A DNA stretch of 64,000 bases, from NCBI GenBank assembly GCA_034509925.1, contig CM067526.1, positions 11,692,010 through 11,756,009 of the forward strand, read 5' to 3'. Below are positions 22,655 through 33,829 of this stretch, piece by piece. The translations under genes and the position numbers were made by a program. Each line of letters begins with the position of its first letter. Position 1 is the stretch's first letter. The notes beneath the pieces are model-generated. The model searched no databases, was not told the origin of the DNA, and saw nothing but the letters and a program-made list of their open reading frames with translations. Source of the stretch: Hirudinaria manillensis (taxonomy: Eukaryota > Annelida > Clitellata > Hirudinida > Hirudinidae).

Positions 22655-24283
22655 TCTCAGGTAGTACGAATTTCTTCAGAACAAGCAGAACGAAACCAAG
22701 AACGCCAGTCGAAACAATCGTCAATTGTGAGTTGTTACAATTGGTTATTATTATTCTATAACGATTTATTGCTGGAATTCATTTGACAAATACCGCTCGC
22801 GAGAGAAACATTGCTAAACCAAATTTAAAGACCACTATGCAAAAATTATACAACGTATTCGATATAGATTCCTAACAGAGCCAGCAACAGTTCTGTGTTT
22901 TCAAACCCCTCGAAGGATTGGTTTCTGCGTTTCGAGCTCAGTTTTATTTGGCCTCAATAGTATTTAAAAGAAATTTATAACATCAAGACATTTACAAACA
23001 AGTTAACTGGTCCTATCGTAATCACCAGTTACACTTAATCATTATATTTCAAAATATATCTGCATTATAATTAATGACTTATCTAAAGTCATCACTTTGT
23101 AGTCATTTAGAGAAATATCGTTTAACTTATATATTAGCAAGGATTAAAATCAAAAGTTGTTGATAACAATAGTTTGATTTAATATATTTATATTTATAAT
23201 TTACAATTTATATACGACTATCATCTTCATGCTCATCATCATCATAAAGCAAGGCTTGACACCTTAACATCATTGAGTCTTAACCACAAAACTGCTACCA
23301 CCAAACATTAAATCGTCATCATTATCATGATCGTAACATTCATCGTCATCATTATCATACTCATGGTCATTTTAGCTTAGAATTTTGGCTTGCAAACACA
23401 CAGTGGAATTTGGGACAGGATCTTTTTGATGTCCAAAATTAACGACATCGTAGTCCTCATCATCTTCATCTTCATCACCATGACAATTTGTATGTTTGCC
23501 TTCACTGTCACCATGTCCTATTATGACCATTACAGATATTCATTATCATCACTATTGTCATCGTCGTCAAAGGTCGTCGATGCCGTTGATGATTATCATC
23601 ATCATCATCAATGGTCAATGTCATCGTCGTCGTCATCTTCTTTTAATTCAGGATATTGTTGCAGTAACAACTTGTTCAAAAAAGTCACCAGATTGCAGAA
23701 ACAGATTGTACCCTATTATATGCATATGTACTCATATGTACATATATTCCCCTGTTTTACCCCAGCATCAACCCTTCTGTTATCCCCTGTGATTAAGTTA
23801 CACACTGAACGGTGAAATATAACTTCTTTCAAGACACGAACTGAATCAATTTTAGCATTGAACTAAATTGAGAGAATTTGTCAAAGTGGATTGCGTGGAA
23901 GGTAAAGCAAAAATAAAGATATACACAAAGTTTAATCTAAATTCGCATCTAATCTTAATCGGATTCATACTCGTCATTCGCTTAATTTGGTTCTTGCCAT
24001 CTTCTCGACACCAACCCTGTTGACAATTATTGTATCTTATAAAGTAGTTTAATTATATATTATTTAAGATATAGATATTTAAATATTTAATCAAATAATT
24101 AAGCATTTATTAAACATCGCTTGTTAATTGGATCATTAAAATAATGGCCTGGAATAATGGCCAATAAAATTATAATAAAAATAAAAGTTTTTTACGACGA
24201 GGTTTGTAATAATAATAATAATTATCTTTGCACAAACCTCAAACTTGGGGTTGGAAGTTCAACCTTATAGGTTCATTGAGTCC
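22655..24283. other. intergenic, AT-rich with scattered TCA repeats
   Basis: This lies between the mos start codon and the stop of the next minus-strand gene, so it should contain the mos promoter and the other gene's 3' UTR. TCA/ATC-rich patches occur at 23221-23370 and 23457-23640. A TTTATT (AATAAA on the minus strand) at 24106-24111 is a possible polyadenylation signal for the gene at 24284. No supported gene. Confidence 0.45.
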
Positions 24284-25564
24284 TTATCTTCGTAACTGAT
24301 CTTGGGCGTGTCCTGTGACCTTGAAATGTTTGTCTTTCTTCTCCATTTTCGCCTCCAGCGCCCAAGTAATGTCACCAGTGACTCCTAACTTCGTCTGTTC
24401 AATCATTTTATTAGTTATTATCGTCTGATGGCCATGGCGAGCACGATAATAATAACAGTAAGTAAGTAAAAATAATAATAATAATAATAATAATAATTGA
24501 ATGCCAAGGTCTCAGATGTTTTAAGTGTCTTATGTATCACAATGGGACGAGATGGAGTTTGATAATAATGGCACTAATAATATGCGACCATTTATTCATC
24601 CTCCCGTCCATCCGTCCATGCCCTACTCGAGGGCATTCTTTGGCATATCACCCGACGTACGCTTTGCCTTACTGACGGAATGCGAGAATGTTATTCTGAG
24701 CGCAACGAATCTTGAATAAACTCACGAGTTGATCTTGATCTGATTTGGAGATATTTGCTTTCCTGAACGTCACCAATCGTGCTTCTCCTCCCTGGTGGTC
24801 CACGACATTTCTTGCCGCTTTATTTACAGACTGGAGCTTCGTCATACTAGACAGTTTCCTATGAAAATATAAAACTGTAACTTATAGCGGAATGATTCGC
24901 TATGTCGATGAAAAACAAGTTAGAATATTAGGGTCTAAGTCAAGACTTTACTAGAGTGATTAAATCATTCGTTTCCCTTACTCTCTGACTGTGGAGATAT
25001 TATCTTCAGTGGAGAAGATGCATTGAAAGCTTCCCTGGAGAGGGAAGTCTTCGTCGACTCCAACCGAGCGATTGAATGCTTCGAGAATGTCGCGTATATT
25101 ACTTTTGATACAGGCTGAGAAGATGCTGCCAGAAGGAAATTAACAAATTGAAATGGAAACACAGTGAGAATGAGAAAAACGAGGACCCCCAATCACCCAA
25201 TAAATATTGTCCAGCACTTCAGAAAGTGAATAGCGAAATACATACCGTCCTTTGAACAGAAATGCAATATCCTTTTTAAGTACTGCTATCTGCCCACTGC
25301 TCAGATTACCGCTGGCACCAATTACAAAGAGATTTACGATTGACTTGGCTCCTCTTCTGGATTTTGAACCTGAAGAGCTTAATTCGTGCAACTGGCTAAC
25401 TTCAAGGTCCTAAAAGATTATAAAACTATCTTTGTTAGTCCATCTTATCGAGAAGCAAAGAAAAGTTTCAAATGCCTCTTGTCACACCGAGAAAGTCGCT
25501 CTACAAAACCTTGAGCTACCGTTAGTTAAAAGCGGAGTTAATTACTAACCAATTTGGTATCCAT
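24284..25564 (-). CDS. unrecognised 188-residue protein, five exons
   Basis: Exons on the minus strand: 25564-25550 (15 nt, encodes MDTKL), 25409-25246, 25125-24982, 24858-24726, 24394-24284; 567 nt, all phases agree and every intron is GT-AG. I do not recognise the family. What can be seen: a basic patch (SGSKSRRGAKS), a hydrophobic beta-like stretch SIVNLFVIGASGNLSSGQIA, a Lys-rich helix (AVLKKDIAFLFKGR), a middle section with SNIRDILEAFNRS, a heptad-like helix around EKLSSMTKLQSVNKAARNVV, and a charged C-terminus ending QDQLRR. There is no signal peptide or membrane segment. If the gtgagt donor at 24725 is not used, the fourth exon reads on to a stop at 24669 (170 residues). Good splice sites and the lack of simple sequence support a real gene. 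Function unknown. Confidence 0.65.
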
Positions 25565-25982
25565 TGTTTGCAAAATAAGTCAATTTAGTCTTAAGCAAAT
25601 TAATTTCAACACAGTTCGAACCATCCTTTGTTTTTGTTTCCAAAGATCATCAGTTACCTTTTAAATTAAATATTTGCCACAAAGTGTAAATTATTAGCAG
25701 ACGAGAACTGCACTTTAGAATTAAAATCATTTGTGAAATTTATAAAATATTAGTTTACGCATTTAATTAAACAATAATAATAAAATACTTGATATTGGAG
25801 ATATTTGAAAAGAGAAATGAAATATTTCAAAATATGACGTCTATTCGAAACAAAAATCTGAATTTGTAAAAAGCATCAAAGATTAAAGTTGACAGTTGTT
25901 ATGGCTGTCGTCGGAATAACTTAATAACTCTTTTAACGTTCAAAAAATCAATGTCGTTCAATAATCACCATCATCACTATCG

Positions 25983-26016
25983 CTAACCTAACCCTAACCC
26001 TTAACCCTAAGGTTAG
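25983..26016. repeat. telomere-like CCCTAA tract, short interstitial copy
   Basis: CTAACCTAACCCTAACCC followed by TTAACCCTAA and the inverted GGTTAG. It matches the animal telomere unit CCCTAA/TTAGGG with slips. Far too short to be a telomere. Confidence 0.75.
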
Positions 26017-26285
26017 ACAAAGAGGTAAAAGTCAACTATATTATGAATGCCCCAGTCATAAATCTCGTGGCTCTCTTAGGTTTCATTTTACATATATTCC
26101 ACGTGCACGTCAAACAAAGTGGACTTAAGTCATCAGTTTGTGAATATATCGGCCTTTCGTTTCTTAGTATTTGTTTTGAAATCATTGCATTGTTAAATCT
26201 GATAATTTCGTTGGTATGCAACGTTCTAACTAAGATATACAGCTATAAATAAATATCCTACATGTCTTAACCATTTTTAATTATT

Positions 26286-26940
26286 GTGACTTCAAGACTC
26301 TGGAAGAGAAACAATCGTTGTCGGACATTGGAATCAGAATCGGATGTCAGATCCAATACTGTGTGGATGGTAAGGACTTTCAGTGAATCTTTTTTAGATA
26401 TCTTGTTCGGTGGGGGAACCGTGTGCTTTGAAGTATGTTATTCTTTTTTTAATGATAATGATAGTGACGATGACGACGACAGCGATGATGACAATTACGA
26501 AGATGTTATCGATCGTAAAATGTCCAAAATTTCTCGAAGAGCACTCTTTGATCAGATCTTTGCTGTTCTACGGAAACCGTTTTTTGGTTTAATTCTAATA
26601 ATTTCTAATAATTCTACAATGGTTCAACATTGCAATACTACAGGATCGTGCATCTTCAACCGTGGCTATGGACTTCAATTTAATCATGCGATATTTAAAC
26701 TTTAAAGAATTGAAATGTCGAAACGTGAAATTATATGGATGCCATGATAATGTGTTCTTCAAAACTAAAGAAACACCTGGAAATATTTTTATCCAATCAA
26801 ATTGTTCCATTTCTTATGGATCGTGGTTATTACTCGAAAATTTTGAGATTCGCGCCTTATTACAATTACAAAGTAATAAAGTGGTACAAGTCCAAGCGTC
26901 AAAAACAGCGCCAAATTACAACTTTAAAAAGTCATCTTAA
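26286..26940 (+). CDS. doubtful two-exon gene, frame undecided
   Basis: A consensus donor at 26370 (GATG/gtaagg) and an acceptor at 26641-26643 (tactacag) bracket an intron-like stretch with an acidic GAC/GAT run. Two phase-consistent joinings exist. One reads through LWKRNNRCRTLESESD and continues for about 95 residues to the stop at 26940 (includes MDFNLIMRYLNFKELKC and GNIFIQSNCSISYG). The other reads TLEEKQSLSDIGIRIGCQ, which resembles the end of a ubiquitin-like fold, but stops at 26705. No start codon or upstream exon is convincing. It could be a small gene or a decayed fragment. Confidence 0.25.
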
Positions 26941-27027
26941 GACTCAGATATTGGATTTATATATTTTTTAATATATTTTTACCCCTAATAATATGCCGGC
27001 AACATAAATTTAAATAGCCTACATTAT

Positions 27028-27051
27028 ACCCTAACCCCAGCCCTAACCCTT
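27028..27051. repeat. second short telomere-like CCCTAA tract
   Basis: ACCCTAACCCCAGCCCTAAC, same orientation as the tract at 25983-26016 and about 1 kb away. Confidence 0.65.
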
Positions 27052-27286
27052 GTGCTATAAAGCTGTAACGTGAAATTATATATAATACCACAAAATCACA
27101 AAAATTGTTGGTAAAATTTCCAAGTGATGTCTTGATTATAATTGTTTTAAAAAGTTATTAGACTTTGACACATCGAATCTCTTTAGAGCGACTGAATGAA
27201 ATGTCTCAAATCGGAGGAAAGCATCCACGGGCAAAAAGAAATTTTGGGCTATTTCGTGCTTTTGAAGCTATTTCAATGTAATTTCA

Positions 27287-27292
27287 TTTATT
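27287..27292 (-). promoter_or_regulatory. polyadenylation signal AATAAA for the ZYG11-like gene
   Basis: TTTATT on the plus strand, 36 bases past the stop codon at 27328. Confidence 0.5.
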
Positions 27293-27327
27293 GCCAAAAC
27301 TAATTTTAAATGCAATTTATCATTTGA

Positions 27328-27347
27328 TTAATGTACACCATAGTCAT

Positions 27348-27402
<55 letters not shown>

Positions 27403-30400
27403 GAACCATAAATAACCACCCTCAATTTCTTGATCTTCTTCAATGATTTCCATTATCTTCTTCAATCCCGCCACAAGTTTTCCAAGAATTGTGCAGTCGT
27501 GACAGGCATTTTCCTCAGCTTTATCGAAAGTCTAAAATGTGAATAATAATAATAATATTAATAGTTGATTAAAGAAAATTAAAATATAATGAAATTAATT
27601 AATAATAATAATAATAAATCGGGTTAACTAACATCTCTTAAACCAAGCTGGTCAATTATTTCCGGACACTCACTAGAGAAAACTACGAAAAGAACAGCGC
27701 AAATCTTTTTAGGAAGTCCTTCTTTCAAATCTTTGTCTATCATTTGCAGCATTTCTTTCTTCACGCGTGGAATTTTGAACTGAAATCGAAAATTGAACTT
27801 ATCACAAATCCTTTTTTTAAATTTCTTAACACTTAAAATATTATTAAAATAACATTTAATTTATAATTTAAGTAAACATTACGAATTTCAACGAATTGTG
27901 GTCTAATGCACGTCGACATGGTAATACCTACAAATAAAATTCTATTAATTACTTAACTTAGTAATTATTTTTTAAAACATTATGAAACTTTATTTACGTC
28001 AACGAAGCAAAAGCGACTTTCGAAGGAGCTACAGTAATAATAAATCATTTTTCTGAAACGAATGTTACATAGTCATTACATAATAATTTCTCATTATATT
28101 AATATGAAATGTTAATAATAATAATAATAATATATTCTAAGAAATATGTATATAACGATGGAAAAATAATATTACCACCGTCATTATTGTTATGATTAAT
28201 AATAATAATATAACTTAACTTACATAATAAAACGTCTCGTTGCATAATCAGACTCCAAATAATTTCTCAAGTCGCTAAATCTTAAATATAATAAGAAATG
28301 TTATTTAATAATTCGAATATAGAATCAATGAAACTTAGATAAGAAGCAATTACTTCAATGGGCCGTGGGAGAGAGTGGTCTCAAGAAAATATACAAGAAA
28401 CTGAAAGAATTGATAACATGAATAATTACTTTTAGGGAATAAAAATAAAATATTTTTTTAACATTATTAAAACTAAATAATTTTTATGTTATTATTTGGT
28501 GGTTTTGCTCAGCTTTCTCAATCCCTCAAAAAACTACCCATCATTCCTCTGACATCTTGTTGTAGTGCAACATGGTTTTCGAACAATACACGTTGGGATA
28601 TTTCGGTTAACGCAGTATTGCATGGAATCAGGTTCTAACGACACTTAAGACTATTCGAACTCATACGACGATACAAATTTATATAAAACGTCTATAATTT
28701 CTTACGTTTTCCATCTTTGAATTGTTTATGGTTTCATGATTTCTATTAAGACAATCTGCAAAATTCAGTCTCGTTGATATATCACTTCTCTTAATTTCTA
28801 AGTAGTTGAAGTAAGTCGACAACATCGTTTCGTCGTACATACTAAATATCTGTTGATTATATTTATACATACATTAATTCATATTATATATTAAATTCTT
28901 AAAACATTAATTATTACAGAAACGTTATTATAGAAACATTAGTTCTTAAGTGAAATGATTATAGTTACTGGTTTGTTACTGGTATAATCAGATTATAATA
29001 ATAATTTGTTCTAATTAGTTGCTTAATTGTAACAATTGTCTGAATTAATATGGTGCAGTAGATTAGTGAACCCTTCTAACCTCGTCGGCGAGTGGTTTTA
29101 CTTCTTCGTAGGGCGGTCGAATACATATTCTTGAAGTTTGAAAAGAACTATACAATCCAAGTCTCTTCCATTTTCTACACTTCAAAATTGCCATAAAATT
29201 TTCATCCCTTTGTTTGAAAAATTAGTTTAAACGGAGATTGAGATAATAATATATTGAGAAATATAATTCTAAAATATATACTCACTCGAACGTCGGCAAG
29301 GACAATTCCAGATTCACTAAATTTGGCATATCGTCCAATACGCTTAATAATTTTGATGTTAACTCTGGCCATCCATCGTAACGAAAATTGTTGGTAGACC
29401 TGTTATAAAAAACGGGGTTGTCTCTCAAATCTAACGACCTACAAAATATGAATATGCAGTTATGGGAAGATTAATATTAGCACGTGATGAGATTTGCATT
29501 TATAATTAATTATAAATATTTACCTTAACTGTTTCAATGAACTCAATATTTTAAAAAATGATTCACATTTAACGATTGTAAAAGGTAGAGAAAGGACCTT
29601 TAAGTTCTTAAGACAGCCAATAGATTTGACGGTGATGCGATTGATATTTTGTCTTTCAAGTTTCAATTCCTCCAATGTCTGAGAACAGTGCCCGAATTTG
29701 AGCTTCAAAGGAGTCTTCATGGTCCGCTCACTCGTTATGTGCAGCTTTTTCAGCTTAGTAAACGAAGCGTATGGAAACTTATCTGTATTTCTAAATATTA
29801 AAATTTTATCGTAAAGAGCAATTGTAATTAATGAAAACAGAAAAAGTAATCTAACCTCCTGTCGTACGTAAGATTTAAATATTCAATCGTTGAACCTAAC
29901 GCACCCAGACTCTTCATCCCTTCATCGGTAATGTAATCAATGGCTATCTTAAGACTTGTTATTGGATACTTAACTTTGTCAATGATCTCCAGGATATTCT
30001 CATCGTAATGAGTACCGGCTTGACGATAATCAGGCTCTAATGTCAAATCTATATTCTTCCAACAAAGAAGATATCTCAAGTCTAATAATTCTATCAGCCT
30101 ATAAGCATCTATGATCCATTGTAATTCTATGCTTTTCAAAATAATTCTTTCAAATAGACAGGGAGGCATCTGTTTTATTTTAACATTGGGTTCACCTGTT
30201 GAATACGTAACAATGTCGTCATATAATATTCATTTATGGCTTTACTCCATTTTGACATTAAATAATGGGGAATGTTATTTAAAACATAACTTACAGATGC
30301 AAGAGTTTAGCACAAAATCTTATATCGCTTGTAAAAAATATACACGAGTTAAATAATAAAAAGTATTATCAATAAATTGAAAACACACCTCCGAAGAGAA

Positions 30401-30473
30401 ACATTTTTGTGAAGTTAAAGACGGCGAATTCTAACAAATTATCCTGCATGCTTTTGAGTTTATTTGATTCCAT
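27328..30473 (-). CDS. leucine-rich-repeat protein, ZYG11/ZER1-like
   Basis: Exons on the minus strand: 30473-30389, 30195-29856, 29790-29524, 29438-29286, 29207-29081, 28849-28706, one near 28634-28553 with an uncertain 3' end, 28400-28354, 28280-28224, 28028-27998, 27927-27883, 27779-27633, 27531-27328; about 565-575 residues. The N-terminus MQDNLLEFAVFNFTKMFLF looks like a BC/VHL box, followed by an F-box-like MPPCLFERIILKSIEL, then LRRs (LEELKLERQNINRI, LKNLKVLSLPF, LRSLDLRDN, MPNLVNLELSLP). This order matches ZYG11/ZER1, substrate receptors of CUL2 ubiquitin ligases. The second half should correspond to the start of their armadillo part but is shorter than usual. The protein ends in a Glu-rich segment plus 18 Asp encoded by a microsatellite. 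The family call is inference from layout; the exon chain is well supported except for the exon near 28600. Confidence 0.6.
27349..27402 (-). repeat. (GAT)18 microsatellite translated as poly-Asp
   Basis: Eighteen uninterrupted GAT codons in frame within the last exon of the ZYG11-like gene, between LWF and YDYGVH-stop. The same triplet forms non-coding microsatellites throughout the window. Confidence 0.85.
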
Positions 30474-30742
30474 TGCTTGTGCTGAACTTAAATTAGGAAA
30501 TTTATAAAATTGTTTCGTAATTTATGGCTTTTGGCTTGCAAATGCATCTTTTGAAAATTATTCTCGCTAAGCACAAGACATTTATTATTTCCAAAGATTG
30601 CGAATCGATGTTTTTAAAATTATAACTGGGTAAAATTTAGTAGTAAATCATAAAAAATAACTTTTGTGGTAAAAGCAATGCTGGATTCGTTGGGAAGTCA
30701 CCTTCATTGATGTCGAGATCATCACTATGATCATTTGAATTG

Positions 30743-30780
<38 letters not shown>

Positions 30781-30879
30781 GAACAACTCTAGGAAACAGA
30801 TGTAACCTTGGATGAATACATCCCTGCTGAGGTCTTCAAATGCAAAAACCAAATTATATTGAACTTTCCTTCAATACCC
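30474..30879. other. 5' flank of the ZYG11-like gene with (CAT)n
   Basis: This should hold the promoter of the minus-strand gene ending at 27328. A (CAT/ATC)n run of about 11 units occurs at 30747-30780. No open frame free of the repeat is convincing. Confidence 0.45.
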
Positions 30880-31662
30880 CACATATCAAAATAAACAGGT
30901 TTTCATTACCTTCAGAAACACTTTCAGGAAAACTAAATTAGCTGCTAAAAAGATGTATTATGACAATCTCTTTATCAAACATAAATCTAATATGCACCTT
31001 CATTGATGTCCCAAAACTTGGGATGTTATTAAATCTCTCATAGGATATCATTCCAGCACTACAAATAACTCTGGGTCCTTTGCCTTTACAAACAATAATC
31101 TACCAAGTGTATCGCAAGTTCATAAATTACAAACTGCCCTTTTTATGTTTGCTTATCACTTCAATTCTCTTCCTAAAATATTTTCAGGCTTTTTCATAAC
31201 AAGCAATAATTATAACAATCCTTCTTATTTCTTACGTAACACTCATGAATACAGTCCTTCTTTTGCTAAATCTGCTTTGAAATTATTTTCTATACAACGT
31301 GAATGTCCCAGATTATACACTTTAATACCAGATTCAATTAAGGAGTTAACTTGTTTACATTCCTGTCCTTTCGAGTTATTGTTCTTGTTGTTTAAAAAAT
31401 TGTATAAGTCACATCTAGTGAGAAATGCCTCAGTTGTTTGGGTTTACATGTTTGTGTTATGTATATTATGATTTTCAGGGCCAGTCTGTCTAGCAAAAGC
31501 TTGCGCTTCCTTAAGACTGACCCTATGACTTTATTTTGTTGTTTTTTAAGTTCATTTGTTTCATTTTGTTATGTACATAATTGTTTGTTTAATATTGTGC
31601 ACGTCCAATTTGCTATTTGTTCTTTTAGTTGCTTTGATACCTTAATAAACTCATGAAAGAAA
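30880..31662 (+). mobile_element. decayed non-LTR retrotransposon (LINE) 3' fragment
   Basis: The reading starting near 30912 (FRKTKLAAKKMYYDNLFI, then a TGA stop, then KTWDVIKSLIG) has the Lys/Tyr-rich helix and TWxxIxxLI pattern found between the endonuclease and reverse transcriptase of many LINEs. It runs straight into the pattern typical of the extreme end of the reverse-transcriptase ORF (YHFNSLPKIFSGFF, then RLYTLIPDSIKELTCL and LFLLFKKLYKSHL). The whole polymerase core in between is missing, so the copy is internally deleted and carries a stop. An AATAAA at about 31643 and a GAAAGAAAAAA tail near 31656-31666 mark the 3' end. I could not define a target-site duplication. Confidence 0.6.
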
Positions 31663-31681
31663 AAACATGACTTTTTAACCA

Positions 31682-32701
31682 ATGAATATCTCTGCGAGAT
31701 CAAAAATTCCCATAAGATTTCGCAAAAAACGGTACGTTAACGGTAAGTAAACGTTCGATTAAAACTTGGAGGACAACGCGTGATGATCGATTGAGATTGA
31801 AGTCAATTGCAAGAAATTCTGCGAAACTGACAAGAAAGTGGCCTAACCAGGACCGCTTAGAGAAAAGCAATGCTAAGCCCAATTCAACGTTATAAATTAT
31901 TGTCAGCTATTGACATCAAACCTCAGTTCTGATGACGTCCGTCACATGTCGATCGGCTCTTGCACCTGATCCCTTTTCTCCCTGTCGTCGTCGCGATTGG
32001 GAATTTTGAAGCCACCTTCCAGAACTGCTTCCAATGCAACCTTCACCTTGTTCTGCACCTATTGCCTCTCCTAAGAAGTGCAATTAAACGATGGTTTCAT
32101 AATATATTAGAAGCATCTACAATAAATCTCATTCGAAATGAAATCGAACATTGTCATGGTTTCAAACTTCTAATAAGCTCACCATCTTCTGACGATTTTC
32201 TTCGTTCATCTTCGCTTTGGAGGAATAGAGGACATTTGGAAGGGTTAACCTATTTCAAAATAGGCGCCATTAGGTTGAGGTAAATAATATTGTATCGATA
32301 CAAAATAGATACAAGTAATTGTATGAAATTAAACACTGGACTTTTGTCAGTTTGTATATTTTTTGTAATTCTTTTTCATTAAATACTGTTATTATAATAA
32401 TACAATATATTCAACATAACGTTATCTGAAATGGAATTGTAAATTTTAAAATCAAATACAGTAAATTCGACTTTTCCTAATTATTCCAGAGGTGGTTCTT
32501 GGACTACTCGTAATGTTGACCAACGTGGTTATCAGTGTCTTCGAGAAATTCGTCATCAAAATAATTTCAGATTATCAACATAGTTATTGTATGTTCGTCA
32601 TTACCATCATCATCATCATCATTATTATCATCAGCGTCGTCGTCGTCGTCACCATCATCGTTGTCATCATCAATTCTATGGACACATGGAATGTGACGTG
32701 A
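31682..32701 (+). CDS. doubtful small membrane protein, two exons
   Basis: ATG at 31682 gives MNISARSKIPIRFRKKRYVN up to a consensus donor (G/gtaagt) at 31743. An acceptor at 32489 (attccag) continues in phase with a hydrophobic stretch, VVLGLLVMLTNVVISVFEKF, that could span a membrane. After that the frame runs into an ATC microsatellite (poly-Ile), so the real 3' end is unknown. No family recognised. The large intron would contain the antisense candidate at 31942-32209; both may not be real. Confidence 0.2.
31942..32209 (-). CDS. candidate 47-residue protein, two exons
   Basis: Exons on the minus strand: 32209-32183 (MNEENRQKM, followed by a gtgagc donor) and 32058-31942. They join in phase to give a soluble, charged 47-residue protein with a central helix KVKVALEAVLEGGFKIP and an acidic/basic tail NRDDDREKRDQVQEP. 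It is free of simple sequence and GC-richer than its flanks, which favours coding. The acceptor (aggcaatag) has another AG shortly upstream, so the junction is not certain. I do not recognise it. Confidence 0.35.
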
Positions 32702-33032
32702 CGTCTTTGGCATGGAAGACAATCAGATGGAAAGGAGAGGTTGATGACGCCATCGAAAACTATGCATAGCCATTCACGGGCCCAAAAATATTATAAAAAT
32801 GTTTACGAAAGATAATTATAACATAATAACGTAACATATTAATTATAACATAAATATTCATCGAATAATTTATAATAATAATGATAATAATAATAATAAC
32901 AACGATAACGATAACAATAATGACAACGGATAATTAAATTTAACAAAACATTAAATATGTCTTTGCATCTTGCAAATATCCTTCAAACCAATTGCTTGAA
33001 AGTTCTTCTGGCCACAGTTTATTAAAATTATT

Positions 33033-33408
33033 TATTAATTAATATTTATGTACATTAAGTACATGTATTAAATAATATTTATGTACATTAAGTACATGTA
33101 TTAATTAATATTTATGTACATTAAGTACATGTATTAATTAATATTTATGTACATTAAGTACATGTATTAATTAATATTTATGTACATTAAGTACATGTAT
33201 TAATTAATATTTATGTACATTAAGTACATGTATTAATTAATATTTATGTACATTAAGTACATGTATTAATTAATATTTATGTACATTAAGTACATGTATT
33301 AATTAATATTTATGTACATTAAGTACATGTATTAATTAATATTTATGTACATTAAGTACATGTATTAATTAATATTTATGTACATTAAGTACATTTATTA
33401 ATTAATAT
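33033..33408. repeat. 33-bp minisatellite, about 11 copies
   Basis: An exact 33-base period. The unit is ATTTATGTACATTAAGTACA followed by TGTATTAATTAAT. The first unit (TTAAATAAT in place of TTAATTAAT) and the last (ACATTTATT) diverge; the inner copies are identical. Each unit contains a dyad (TGTACATTAAGTACA) and the palindrome ATTAATTAAT. Confidence 0.95.
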
Positions 33409-33829
33409 CCTTTCAACTTTCATCTCAGAACTTTTGTTTATCAACACGAAGGTCGAAAGTACCGAGCAGACGTCATAAACAGCAGGAAGTGACGTCACCT
33501 CGTGGCTATATAATAACCCTTTGGACGGTGATGGGTGACTCCAACTGCGGCCATTATGACGGCGAAGAAGACGACGACGTTGATGACGGTGACGATGACG
33601 ATGGATTGGAAAGGAAATCGTAGTGATGGCGATTATGATGATGACGACGATGATGATGATGTTGGTGATGACGATTGAATTATATGGAAAAGGGGAAAAT
33701 CTGGAGAGCGATGTTTTGAGACAACTGTTTTGTTTACTCTGTCCCAACCACGTGACGTTACCATGGTGACGTAACACGCTTACGTAACATCGGTACATCT
33801 TCCGTGTGTTCCTGAATTGCATGACACGT

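Noticed and set aside
24669-24726. Extension of the 188-residue gene's fourth exon to a stop at 24669
   Set aside because: A consensus gtgagt donor at 24725 joins in phase to a non-repetitive exon at 24394, a better model; kept only as an alternative.
33033-33408. CRISPR-like regular array
   Set aside because: The repeats are contiguous with no unique spacers and the DNA is animal nuclear; it is a minisatellite.
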